From an uncultured bacterium (GTDB lineage: Bacteria; Actinomycetota; Coriobacteriia; Coriobacteriales; Coriobacteriaceae), in assembly GCA_905216045.1 (NCBI GenBank), contig CAJMSL010000005.1, forward strand, positions 1 through 32,904: 32,904 nucleotides of DNA. The letters are read 5' to 3'. The position numbers and the translations under genes are program-made. Positions 8,384 to 15,236 of this stretch are shown here, piece by piece (the stretch's first letter is position 1; the number at the start of each line of letters is the position of its first letter). A model generated the notes under the pieces. It did no database searches, was not told the DNA's origin, and was given only the letters and a program-made list of their open reading frames with translations.

Positions 8384-9951
8384 TAGCTGGTGTGGCGCCA
8401 GCGAGGGTCGGTGAGCGTACGCGCCACACCCAGTCCAACGGGCAGAAACGCTACGATGAGCACTGCGCGCACAAACCAGCCGAGCATATTGACCGTGTCG
8501 AAGGTGCACATGTAATACATCGAGCGATACAGATACAAGCCCGGCACCATAATGACAATCGAAGGCACCGTGAGGGCGCTGCGCGGGTAGGTGAGCTTGA
8601 CTTCAGCCAAGCTTGCGAGCAGCCCCGATACCAGCGCGCCGATAAACGCTGCTGCCTCGGGAGGCATTCCCGTGCTGAGGCCCAGGAAGGGAATCATCGT
8701 CGGCGCATCGACAAGGGTCAGACGCAGGGTATTGGACACGGCGCCGATCAACCCAGCTGCCGCGGCCAGCTTTACCGGGCTGTTGAACATCACCGAGAAG
8801 CCGAATACGCCAACGAAGCTCATCAGTATGCGCAAGAGCGTAAGAGCCAACGGTGAGAGGCCGAGCGGGGCGAAGTCATCCGGCGCCAGTCCCACGCACT
8901 CGGCAACCATCCAACCTACGAGGGTCGCCATCACAATAATCGACACAGCATACGAAAGACGCTCGATTCCACTTCGCATATCGAGCTTAGCGATGTCGAG
9001 GCCTGCCGTAATGAGGGGAAAGCCGGGAATCACAAAGAGCATGGCGCCGATATAGCCTTCTTGGTGCGACATTGCCCCCGGTACGACCTGGCCAAGGCCG
9101 AGCAATGCCAGCAGATACGAAACGCAAGCGAGCGCAACACCAGTCGTCAGCGCGCTAAACTGGCCAAGACCCTGCTTGAGAATATGGGAGCGGGCAAAGT
9201 TACCGACACCAGCGCCTACGAATGCGCAGGCCATCTCGATAGGGCCGCCGCCGAGCAAAAAGACGAAGGCGCCGCAAGCACAGGCTGCCGCAAGGCCCTG
9301 TTGCCAGGGAGCGTAATCGGGCTTTGAGCTCTCAACGGTCTTGAGCATCTCGTGGTATTCGTGCACGGTAAACCGGCGCCCATACGTCTCGATTTCCTTT
9401 AAGAAGCTCTCCATCATCCAAATGCGATGGGTATTGACTCCCGTTGTGGGCAGGCTGACAACCTCGTTAAAGCAGTGACCATCTTCGATGCAGGTGCACT
9501 CAAACGACAGAAGACTCAGGTCGACGTGAATCGTGACGCCGAGTACAGCGGCAACACGATTCATGGTATCGCGCACGCGCCAGGCACCCGTTCCGCTTGC
9601 CAGCATAAGCATGCCGGTGCGGCAAATGATGGATGATTTATCGGTGAGCGGCGCATCGACGGCAAGTTCATCGCCTGCCGTCACGATCTGGTGCCAGTCA
9701 GTTTTCATATGGAGTGCGCCGGCACGAACGCCATGGTGTAGGGGGGCTCTCGAAAGCAGCGAGTCAAGGCACGAAGGCTGTGGGGGCTCCGTTGATTCGC
9801 CCTCGTCCTCGCCGGGCTCCTCATCGACCAGATCAAATGAGTCAAGCGGCGCTGGCTCGCGACGGTCGATCAGCTCCTCGTCCTCATCATCAAAGTAATT
9901 GAACTGATCGAGCATGTCCTCTTCGATTGCACGCTCGCTCACATCGTCCAT
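8383..9951 (-). CDS. ThrE-family threonine/serine exporter-like membrane protein
   Basis: A 522-residue protein of the ThrE family, which exports threonine/serine or related small solutes. Residues 1-60 are very acidic and probably disordered (DDEDEELID). A soluble ThrE domain (~70-210) follows, with the ICRTGMLMLASGTGAWRVR segment typical of the family. About ten hydrophobic segments make up the rest. The two halves correspond to the DUF1212 and ThrE_2 (DUF3815) parts that are often separate genes (YjjP and YjjB), fused here as in actinobacterial ThrE. The start ATG at 9951 is preceded by GGAAGGGAG. The stop TAA is followed after 2 nt by a palindromic element. The actual substrate cannot be decided from sequence. 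Confidence 0.85.
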   Translation of the reverse strand: MDDVSERAIEEDMLDQFNYFDDEDEELIDRREPAPLDSFDLVDEEPGEDEGESTEPPQPSCLDSLLSRAPLHHGVRAGALHMKTDWHQIVTAGDELAVDAPLTDKSSIICRTGMLMLASGTGAWRVRDTMNRVAAVLGVTIHVDLSLLSFECTCIEDGHCFNEVVSLPTTGVNTHRIWMMESFLKEIETYGRRFTVHEYHEMLKTVESSKPDYAPWQQGLAAACACGAFVFLLGGGPIEMACAFVGAGVGNFARSHILKQGLGQFSALTTGVALACVSYLLALLGLGQVVPGAMSHQEGYIGAMLFVIPGFPLITAGLDIAKLDMRSGIERLSYAVSIIVMATLVGWMVAECVGLAPDDFAPLGLSPLALTLLRILMSFVGVFGFSVMFNSPVKLAAAAGLIGAVSNTLRLTLVDAPTMIPFLGLSTGMPPEAAAFIGALVSGLLASLAEVKLTYPRSALTVPSIVIMVPGLYLYRSMYYMCTFDTVNMLGWFVRAVLIVAFLPVGLGVARTLTDPRWRHTS

Positions 9952-10093
9952 ACGGGCGCTCCCTTCCTACCGACTAACCCCCATCCTAGGCAGCAACGGC
10001 TAAAGGAAACATAAAAGAGACGGCTGTCATGCGAGCCATGTGCACAATAGCCGTTGGGTAGTCGTTTAAGAACGTCCACAATGACTATTGACA

Positions 10094-10118
10094 GCCAAGG
10101 CAACGCCGATGCCTTGGC
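10094..10118. repeat. 9-bp perfect hairpin
   Basis: GCCAAGGCA (10094-10102) pairs with TGCCTTGGC (10110-10118) around a 7-nt loop. It stands next to the long hairpin at 10130-10228 and shares with it the CAAGGC/GCCTTG core. The two may be parts of one structured element. Confidence 0.6.
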
Positions 10119-10129
10119 AACGACAGCGA

Positions 10130-10228
10130 AAGCCCGCCAGAGCGAGCAAGGTGCCTTGAAACAAGGCGGCATTGACCTTTTGGTCATGCCGCCGAAGTTG
10201 AAAGGCAGATTGCCGCTCTGGCGGGCTT
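10130..10228. repeat. Long near-continuous hairpin (~99 nt, tetraloop)
   Basis: The arms 10130-10177 and 10182-10228 fold on a TTTT loop (10178-10181). The outer 15 bp (AAGCCCGCCAGAGCG with its complement) are perfect. Inner helices GCAA, TGCCTT, AAC, GGCGGCAT and GACC are separated by small internal loops, giving about 40 pairs by hand count. There is no T-tract of note on either strand. It may be a structured RNA, a REP/BIME-like element or a strong transcript-end structure. Its class is unknown. Confidence 0.7.
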
Positions 10229-10240
10229 GCAGCGTCAACT

Positions 10241-10270
10241 GGTTACGGCGTTTGGCAAAACGCCGTAACC
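10241..10270 (-). repeat. Stop-codon-anchored hairpin after lysS
   Basis: GGTTACGGCGTTT (10241-10253) pairs with its exact complement (10258-10270) around a 4-nt loop. It starts 2 nt after the lysS TAG and has no T-tract. The same architecture follows dtd at 14760-14785, with two base pairs swapped in a compensated way. Confidence 0.72.
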
Positions 10271-10272
10271 CC

Positions 10273-12237
10273 CTAGTACATCTTTGCGCCGGCGGGGATG
10301 GAGGCGTCGAGCTGGATCAGGTTGAGACGCTCCTCGCCCTCCTCCTCGTGGACAGCGCTGATCAGCATGCCGCAGCTGGGAATACCCATCATCTTGCGCG
10401 GAGGCAGGTTGGTGATGGCGAGCAAGGTCTTGCCGACCAGGTCCTCGGGCTCGTAATAAGCGTGAATACCGGAGAGGATAGTGCGGTCGGTACCGGTACC
10501 GTCGTCGAGCGTAAAGTTCAGCAGCTTCTTGGACTTCTTGACGGCCTCGCATGCCTTGACCTTCACAGCGCGGAAATCGCTCTTGGAGAAGGTATCAAAG
10601 TCGACGAACTCCTCAAACAGCGGCTCAACGGCGATCTTGGAGTAATCGAGCGTGGGCTTAAGCGACGTAACGAATGGGCTCGCGGCGTTGCCGGCCTCGG
10701 CAGCCTTGGCGGCAGCGGCACCGGACTGGAAACCCTTCTCGGGCTTCATGTGCGGGAACAGCAGGACGTCGCGGATAGAAGCCTGGTTAGTAAGCAGCAT
10801 GACCACGCGGTCGATACCAATGCCAATGCCGCCCGCGGGAGGCATACCGTACTCGAGGGCGCGCACGTAGTCCTCGTCATACTCCATAGCCTCATCGTCG
10901 CCGCCGGCCTTCTCGGCCATCTGGGCAGCAAAGCGCTCAGCCTGGTCGACCGGGTCGTTGAGCTCGGAGAATGCGTTGGCGTACTCGTGGCCGGCGATGA
11001 CCAGCTCAAAGCGGTGGGTCAAACGCGGGTCGTCCTCAAAACGCTTGGCGAGCGGGCTGACCTCGATGGGGTAATCGCACACGAACGTGGGGTTGACGAT
11101 GGTGTCCTCGCCCAGCTCATCGTAAATCTCGGCGATGATCTTGCCGGCAGTCCACTCGGGCTTGATCTCCAGGCCCTTCTCGCGCGCGGCGGCAGCAAGC
11201 TCCTCGACCGGCGTGTCGATGGTGACCTGCTTGCCGAGCACGTCGGAGACGATGTCGGTCATGGGACGGCTGGCCCACTCACCAGAAAGGTCGATGGTCT
11301 GGCCCTGGTACTCGATGACCTCGGGGTTGCCGATGGCCTTGTTGGCAGCCTTGATGACACCTTGGGCGAGTGCCTTCATGCCCTCGAGGTCGGAGAAGGC
11401 ACGGTAGGCCTCCATCGTGGTGAACTCGGGGTTGTGGGTAAGGTCCATGCCCTCGTTACGGAAGATGCGGCCGATCTCGAACACGCGCTCAAAACCACCG
11501 ACGATGCAGCGCTTGAGGTGCAGCTCGGTGGCAATACGCAGGTAGCACTCCTGATCGAGCGCGTTGAAGTGGGTAATGAACGGCTTGGCAGTAGCGCCGC
11601 CTTGGATGGTCTGCAGGATGGGGGTCTCGACCTCCATGTAGCCGTCGGACTCCATAAAGCGACGGAAGGTGGAGAGAATCTGCGAACGCTTACGGAAGGT
11701 CTCGCGAACGTCGTCGTTGGCGATCAGGTCGACATAGCGCTGGCGATAGCGGGTCTCCTTGTCGGAAAGACCGTGGAACTTCTCGGGCAGCGGACGAACG
11801 GCCTTGGCAAGCAGGGTCGCGCTCTTAGGGGCAACGGAAAGCTGGCCACGCTGGGTGCGCACGACCACGCCGGTCACGCCCAGGATGTCGCCCAGGTCGA
11901 GGGCCTTGAGCGTACTCCAGGCAGCCTCGTCCATGTCGTTGATGCGGCAGAACAGCTGAATCTCGGCAGTCGCATCGCGCACGACGATGAACATGATCTT
12001 GCCCTGACCGCGCTTGGCGACCACACGGCCAGCGATCTTCACGATGTCCTCGGTGTCCTCGCCATCGGCAAGCTCGGCGTACTTAGCCTCGATATCGGCG
12101 ACGTAGTCCTCAAGCTCAGAGTGCTCGGGATAGGGGTTCTGGCCCGCCTCGAACAGGGCGGCGCGCTTGGCCAGGCGGGTGGCGCGCTCGTCGTTGAGCG
12201 TCGATGCCTGATCGGCGGCGTTCTGGTTCTCTGCCAT
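10273..12237 (-). CDS. lysS: Class II lysyl-tRNA synthetase with C-terminal tRNA-binding domain
   Basis: It charges tRNA-Lys. The 654-residue protein has an N-terminal OB-fold anticodon-binding domain (~65-170, VKIAGRVVAKRGQGKIMF). The class II catalytic core includes motif 2 (FRNEGMDLTHNPEFTTMEAY) and motif 3 (GIGIGIDRVVMLLT, near residue 465). The core ends at about residue 500, the usual LysRS length. An Ala-rich linker then leads to a Trbp111/EMAPII-like OB domain (~545-654; FDTFSKSDFRAVKVKACEAV, LSGIHAYYEPEDLVG, MMGIPSCGMLISA) of the kind normally seen at the end of MetRS or PheRS-beta. The start has GAGGAG 7 nt upstream. A terminator-like hairpin lies only ~13 nt before the start, leaving no room for a promoter, so lysS must be read from upstream, probably with greA. 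Confidence 0.95.
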   Translation of the reverse strand: MAENQNAADQASTLNDERATRLAKRAALFEAGQNPYPEHSELEDYVADIEAKYAELADGEDTEDIVKIAGRVVAKRGQGKIMFIVVRDATAEIQLFCRINDMDEAAWSTLKALDLGDILGVTGVVVRTQRGQLSVAPKSATLLAKAVRPLPEKFHGLSDKETRYRQRYVDLIANDDVRETFRKRSQILSTFRRFMESDGYMEVETPILQTIQGGATAKPFITHFNALDQECYLRIATELHLKRCIVGGFERVFEIGRIFRNEGMDLTHNPEFTTMEAYRAFSDLEGMKALAQGVIKAANKAIGNPEVIEYQGQTIDLSGEWASRPMTDIVSDVLGKQVTIDTPVEELAAAAREKGLEIKPEWTAGKIIAEIYDELGEDTIVNPTFVCDYPIEVSPLAKRFEDDPRLTHRFELVIAGHEYANAFSELNDPVDQAERFAAQMAEKAGGDDEAMEYDEDYVRALEYGMPPAGGIGIGIDRVVMLLTNQASIRDVLLFPHMKPEKGFQSGAAAAKAAEAGNAASPFVTSLKPTLDYSKIAVEPLFEEFVDFDTFSKSDFRAVKVKACEAVKKSKKLLNFTLDDGTGTDRTILSGIHAYYEPEDLVGKTLLAITNLPPRKMMGIPSCGMLISAVHEEEGEERLNLIQLDASIPAGAKMY

Positions 12238-12249
12238 AAGTTAGCTCCT

Positions 12250-12288
12250 CAAACTAAAACGCTCCCCAGGATTCGGTCCCAGGGAGCG
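12250..12288 (-). promoter_or_regulatory. Terminator-like attenuator between greA and lysS
   Basis: Minus-strand CGCTCCC (12288-12282) pairs with GGGAGCG and is followed by TTTTAGTTT, 13-20 nt before the lysS start. An upstream CGGTCCC (12312-12306) is exactly complementary to GGGACCG inside the hairpin (12280-12274), so a competing antiterminator can form. Attenuation or partial read-through is the likely role. No ligand-binding domain is recognised. Confidence 0.68.
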
Positions 12289-12316
12289 AAAACATACCTT
12301 TACGCGGGACCGTGGT

Positions 12317-12787
12317 CTAGCGTGCGATCTTGGCGATGGTGTAGACGCGAGTCTTGCCGGAAGGCGTAACGACCTCGACGGAGTCGCCCTCGCCGTGACC
12401 GATGATGGCGTGACCGACCGGAGACTCGTTGGAAATCTTGTGCTCGAGCGAGTTGGTCTCGGTGGTACCGACGAGCGTGACTTCCATGACCTCGCCGTTG
12501 GGATCAATCAGCGAAACGGTGGAACCGATGGAGACGGTCAGGTCGCCCGTGGTGGCAGCAACCTGAGCGTTGGCGAGGATGGCCTGGATCTCGGCAATAC
12601 GAGCGGCGTTCTGGGCCTGCTTGTCCTTAGCGGCGTCGTACTCGGAGTTCTCCGAAAGGTCGCCGAACGCGCGGGCTTCCTTGATGTCCTCGACGATCTC
12701 CTTGGCGTAATCGCCCTCACGCCAAGCGAGCTCCTCGACGAGCTTCTGGCGGCCCTCAGCGGTCAGTACGATCTGGCTTGCGTCCAT
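12317..12787 (-). CDS. greA: Transcription elongation factor GreA
   Basis: GreA stimulates the intrinsic RNA cleavage of backtracked RNA polymerase. The 156-residue protein has the N-terminal coiled coil with the acidic tip (DIKEARAFGDLSENSEYDAA, residues ~33-52), followed by the C-terminal FKBP-like domain with SPVGHAIIGHGEGD and VEVVTPSGK. Length is normal for the family. The start ATG at 12787 (MDASQIVLT) has GGGGAG 8 nt upstream; an open frame 10 codons longer lacks this. It is followed by lysS after 79 nt with a terminator-like hairpin between. A TTGACA hexamer lies ~40 nt upstream of the start, without a good -10. Confidence 0.95.
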   Translation of the reverse strand: MDASQIVLTAEGRQKLVEELAWREGDYAKEIVEDIKEARAFGDLSENSEYDAAKDKQAQNAARIAEIQAILANAQVAATTGDLTVSIGSTVSLIDPNGEVMEVTLVGTTETNSLEHKISNESPVGHAIIGHGEGDSVEVVTPSGKTRVYTIAKIAR

Positions 12788-12829
12788 ACGGATATCTCCC
12801 CAACTCTGATCAAACAATCAACTGTCAAC

Positions 12830-12868
12830 AAAACGAAAAAGACCGGCTAGCCTGCGGGCAAGCCGGTC
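12830..12868 (-). terminator. Intrinsic terminator after tatA
   Basis: Minus-strand GACCGGCT...AGCCGGTC (12868-12841, inner GCC/GGC pairs) is followed by TTTTTCGTTTTG. It lies between tatA and greA, so greA should have its own promoter or depend on read-through. Confidence 0.87.
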
Positions 12869-12893
12869 AGGTGCTCACCCCAAAGGGATGGGA

Positions 12894-13169
12894 CTACTCT
12901 GCGTCCGCGTCGCTGTCCTCTGTCTGCTTCTTCTTGGCAGCAGCGAGCTTGGCCTCGAGCTCAGCGATCTCCTTGTCCTCCTCGGACTGCTCGACCACGA
13001 CCTCCTCGGCCTGCTTGGTCTCGGCCTTATCGTCGCCCTCCATACCCTCGCGGATATTCTTGACGGTAGAGCCGAGGGACTTGCCGAGCTTCGGCAGGTT
13101 CTTGGGCCCGAAGATAATCAGGACAACGACGAGAATAATGATGAGCTCAGGAGCCCTCAGTCCAAACAT
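12894..13169 (-). CDS. tatA: Twin-arginine translocase subunit TatA/TatE family
   Basis: Pore-forming component of the Tat pathway, which exports folded proteins across the membrane. The 91-residue protein starts MFGLRAPELIII and has a single N-terminal membrane helix. The hallmark FGPKNLPKLGKSLG hinge and amphipathic helix follow, then a highly charged tail (EQSEEDKEIAELEAKLAAAKK) likely to be helical. GGAGG lies 5 nt before ATG 13169. The frame is open upstream into the tRNA gene but has no start signal there. tatC is not in the window. A clear promoter with a palindrome in its spacer lies directly upstream. Confidence 0.93.
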   Translation of the reverse strand: MFGLRAPELIIILVVVLIIFGPKNLPKLGKSLGSTVKNIREGMEGDDKAETKQAEEVVVEQSEEDKEIAELEAKLAAAKKKQTEDSDADAE

Positions 13170-13205
13170 GTAGACCTCCACAATACAGCGAGACAAGCTC
13201 GAATG

Positions 13206-13234
13206 AGTATACCGCGGGTATCGCGGTATCACAA
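13206..13234 (-). promoter_or_regulatory. tatA promoter with palindrome in the spacer
   Basis: The -35 box TTGTGA (13234-13229), a 17-nt spacer and the -10 box TATACT (13211-13206) make a good housekeeping promoter. A perfect inverted repeat ATACCGCG-N5-CGCGGTAT (13229-13209) spans from the -35 edge into the -10 box. It could be a repressor site or a promoter-distorting site. Confidence 0.75.
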
Positions 13235-13242
13235 CAATAGCT

Positions 13243-13270
13243 AAAAAAAGGGACCGCAAGAAGCGGTCCC
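13243..13270 (-). terminator. Intrinsic terminator after tRNA-Pro
   Basis: Minus-strand GGGACCGC-TTCTT-GCGGTCCC is followed by TTTTTTT, starting 11 nt past the tRNA 3' end. Confidence 0.92.
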
Positions 13271-13281
13271 TCCTCATGCTC

Positions 13282-13358
13282 TGGTCGGGTTGACTGGATT
13301 TGAACCAGCGACCCCTGCGTCCCGAACGCAGTGCTCTACCAAACTGAGCCACAACCCG
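13282..13358 (-). tRNA. tRNA-Pro (anticodon CGG)
   Basis: A 77-nt cloverleaf on the minus strand. Acceptor CGGGTTG pairs with CAACCCG, and the anticodon stem CTGCG/CGCAG encloses loop TTCGGGA, which gives anticodon CGG. The T-arm is CTGGTTCAAATCCAG, and CCA is encoded (13284-13282). It stands alone between ispE and tatA and has its own terminator. A TACTAT -10-like hexamer lies ~12 nt upstream, with no clear -35. Confidence 0.95.
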
Positions 13359-13407
13359 TTAGCTCGACTATAGTAACAAAGATTTTCGCCGCATGCTAGA
13401 GAAATTT

Positions 13408-14304
13408 TTATTTCTTTGGCACTTCGACGCGAACCGTGTTGGGAATGAGCTCCGTCGTGCAGGCCCACCAGCCGTTTTGCTGGGCAGCGTCGGCAAGCCT
13501 TTCGGCCGTGGCGGCGGTGTCGCAAATGGCAAACGAGCAGGCACCCGATCCGCACACATCTACAGCAACGGTTCCGTCCTGTTTACGCAGCCAATCGAGA
13601 ACCGTTTGAATCTGCGGCTCCATCTGTGCGGAAATGACACCCAAGTTGTTATGGATGAGCGCATATGCCGTCTCGGCATCACCAGCACGCAAGGCAGAAG
13701 CTATCGCGCCGGGCTTGTCCGCAGGCACCGGGGCCTCGTCAAAACGTCGATAGGCTTCAATTGTCGAAACGCTTGCCTCGCGCGGCTTGACCAGCACGAC
13801 GGGCGTCGCGGGCAGCGCGGGGTACTCAGTTGCCAGCACATCTCCCCCACCTACGTAGAACGCAGGACTCGCGTGCAAAAAGAACGGGACGTCAGCACCA
13901 ATGCCCCGCGCAATATCGTCGAGCGCTGGGTCGGTGCGATCAATGCCCCAGAGCTCCGCCAAGGCGACAATGACCGCGGCCGCATCCGTCGAGGGGCCGC
14001 CCAAGCCGGCGCACAATGGAATGCGCTTCTCAATCGTCACGCAGATGTTTGCCTCGCGACCATAATGCTCGGCCATAGCAACCGCAGCCCGATACGCCGT
14101 ATTCTTTTGCATGGGAAAATCTGATGCTGGAACCGTCTGGACGGTCAGCGCCTGCGCCGGCGTGACCGTCACGGTATCGGAAAGACCGACGGCTGCCATC
14201 AGGGAATCGACCCTGTGGTAGCCGCGGTCATCGCGCTCGGTATGAACCCCCAGGTAGAGGTTGATCTTTGCCGGCGCGGAAAGAGTCAGGGACCAATCGG
14301 TCAC
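13408..14304 (-). CDS. ispE: 4-diphosphocytidyl-2-C-methyl-D-erythritol kinase IspE
   Basis: GHMP kinase of the non-mevalonate isoprenoid pathway; it phosphorylates CDP-methylerythritol using ATP. The 298-residue protein opens with SAPAKINLYLGV (substrate and ATP site) and has the GHMP ATP loop PLCAGLGGPSTDAAA near residue 97. This is a variant of the usual GLGGGSSDAA. The C-terminal motif VCGSGACSFAI is also present. The start is GTG at 14304, with GAGGAG 8 nt upstream inside the end of veg; only 2 nt separate the two genes. veg-ispE is a conserved pair in Gram-positives, which supports both calls. Confidence 0.94.
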   Translation of the reverse strand: MTDWSLTLSAPAKINLYLGVHTERDDRGYHRVDSLMAAVGLSDTVTVTPAQALTVQTVPASDFPMQKNTAYRAAVAMAEHYGREANICVTIEKRIPLCAGLGGPSTDAAAVIVALAELWGIDRTDPALDDIARGIGADVPFFLHASPAFYVGGGDVLATEYPALPATPVVLVKPREASVSTIEAYRRFDEAPVPADKPGAIASALRAGDAETAYALIHNNLGVISAQMEPQIQTVLDWLRKQDGTVAVDVCGSGACSFAICDTAATAERLADAAQQNGWWACTTELIPNTVRVEVPKK

Positions 14305-14306
14305 CG

Positions 14307-14603
14307 TTAATGCTCCTCGAGCTGATTGCCGAGCGGGGTAAAGATATGCTCGCCGCTCTCGGGGTCGAACAGCTCGACCTGGCCGGTGAGGACATCGATG
14401 TACTGGTAGGACTGACGCGACTTGCGGCCGCGACGCTCGTCAACCTCGACAATGAAGACGGCCGGGTGGACGCTCTTGATGGTGCCCATGCGCTCGACGA
14501 CGCGGGTACGGCCCATGTTGGCCTTAACCTTGACGCGATCGCCCACCATATCGGTCAGCTTCTCGTGGATGTCGTCGACGTGATTGACTTCCATCTCTTC
14601 CAT
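14307..14603 (-). CDS. veg: Veg family protein
   Basis: A small conserved protein of 98 residues. The signature segments VGDRVKVKANMGRTRVVERM and RRGRKSRQSYQYIDVLTGQV match the Veg family (DUF1021). B. subtilis Veg is abundant and linked to biofilm gene expression; its biochemical role is not settled. The start ATG at 14603 is set by GGAGG 8 nt upstream. Its neighbour ispE follows with a 2-nt gap, the same order as in Bacillus. A promoter and a small terminator-like hairpin precede it. Confidence 0.9.
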   Translation of the reverse strand: MEEMEVNHVDDIHEKLTDMVGDRVKVKANMGRTRVVERMGTIKSVHPAVFIVEVDERRGRKSRQSYQYIDVLTGQVELFDPESGEHIFTPLGNQLEEH

Positions 14604-14630
14604 GAACAGGGCCTCCAGAAGGTGCAATTC

Positions 14631-14695
14631 AAAAAGGGGATAATACCCCTAAGATAGACAAAACTCTAATACTATAGCACCCTGTTGTGGCCATA
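14631..14695 (-). promoter_or_regulatory. veg promoter and leader hairpin
   Basis: On the minus strand TTGCGT, an 18-nt spacer and TATAGT (with an upstream TG) make a good promoter. The leader then contains AGGGG-TATTAT-CCCCT followed by TTTTTG (14650-14631), a small terminator-like hairpin ~30 nt before the start codon. Attenuation or transcript stabilisation is possible. Confidence 0.62.
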
Positions 14696-14706
14696 CGCAA
14701 GTAGCT

Positions 14707-14756
14707 AAAAAAGCCCGGTCTCGAATACGTACCAGACGACAATCTCGCATGACCAG
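14707..14756 (-). terminator. Probable terminator after dtd
   Basis: On the minus strand CTGGTC (14756-14751) can pair with GACCGG just before GC and TTTTTT (14712-14707). The loop is long and the stem short. Placement, between dtd and the veg promoter, supports a terminator. Confidence 0.5.
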
Positions 14757-14759
14757 TTA

Positions 14760-14785
14760 TTACGCGGTTTGGTAAAACCGCGTAA
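14760..14785 (-). repeat. Stop-codon-anchored hairpin after dtd
   Basis: TTACGCGGTTT (14760-14770) pairs with AAACCGCGTAA (14775-14785) around loop GGTA. It begins 1-2 nt after the dtd TAG. It has the same 11-bp stem and loop type as the hairpin after lysS, with a compensated GC-to-CG swap in the stem, and has no T-tract. Confidence 0.72.
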
Positions 14786-14786
14786 C

Positions 14787-15233
14787 CTAAAGATTATCGG
14801 TGTCCAAGACGATGGTGAATGGGCCGTCGTTGACCAAGTCGACTTTCATATCGGCGCCAAAAATGCCGTGCGCCACGTGTTCGACATCTTGGCGAACGAG
14901 CGTCAGGAAGTACTCGTAGAGCTCGTTGGCAACATCGGGCGCGCCGGCATCCGTAAACGACGGACGGCGACCGTGGCGGCAGTCGGCGAACAGCGTGAAC
15001 TGCGACACCACGAGCACCTCGCCGTCGACATCGGCAAGTGCCAGATTGGTCTTGCCGTTCTCGTCCTCGTTGATACGCAGCCCGCGGAGCTTGCCCCACA
15101 GCTTGTCGGCCTCGGCACGCGTATCGCCATGGCCCACACCCAGCAGCACCAGGTAGCCGCGTCCAATGCGGCCCACGCACTCGCCGTCGACCGTCACGCC
15201 GGCGTTGAGCACGCGCTGCACCACCGCACGCAT
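14787..15233 (-). CDS. dtd: D-aminoacyl-tRNA deacylase
   Basis: It removes D-amino acids mischarged on tRNA. The 148-residue protein has the expected length and both active-site motifs: SQFTLFAD (~residue 78) and NDGPFTIVLD near the C-terminus, matching the family's SQxTL and NxGPxT motifs. The start ATG has GAGGAG 6 nt upstream, lying in the last codons of rdgB; rdgB ends 3 nt before. This tight coupling puts dtd at the end of the murI-rph-rdgB-dtd cluster. The stop is followed at once by a hairpin of a type also found after lysS. Confidence 0.95.
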   Translation of the reverse strand: MRAVVQRVLNAGVTVDGECVGRIGRGYLVLLGVGHGDTRAEADKLWGKLRGLRINEDENGKTNLALADVDGEVLVVSQFTLFADCRHGRRPSFTDAGAPDVANELYEYFLTLVRQDVEHVAHGIFGADMKVDLVNDGPFTIVLDTDNL

Positions 15234-15236
15234 GGA

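Larger units (their letters stand above)
9952..10272. other. Gene-free interval between lysS and thrE, packed with hairpins
   Basis: No convincing coding sequence is seen. The 99-codon frame across it lies over palindromes. From the lysS side it holds a stop-anchored 13-bp hairpin (10241-10270), a ~99-nt long hairpin (10130-10228) and a 9-bp hairpin (10094-10102 with 10110-10118). Further on, an ACGGCT/AGCCGT stem (~10020-10054) is followed on the minus strand by CTCTTTT, which could be a terminator. I could not find a clear thrE promoter. Confidence 0.7.

Noticed and set aside
8237..8509. 90-codon minus frame across the thrE 3' end
   Set aside because: It overlaps thrE in another frame and the palindromic element.
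9939..10238. 99-codon minus frame between lysS and thrE
   Set aside because: It runs through the long hairpin and overlaps the thrE start; composition is explained by palindromic DNA and no ribosome site is visible.
12250..12316. T-box riboswitch ahead of lysS
   Set aside because: The hairpin contains TGGGACCG, which fits the UGGNACCG core, but there is no stem I or specifier loop (greA coding sequence lies directly upstream), and the variable base would not match the G discriminator expected of tRNA-Lys.
10054..12369. 771-codon plus-strand open frame
   Set aside because: Antisense to lysS; low-complexity Gly/Leu/Val/Asp composition typical of a shadow frame; its start lies in the hairpin region.
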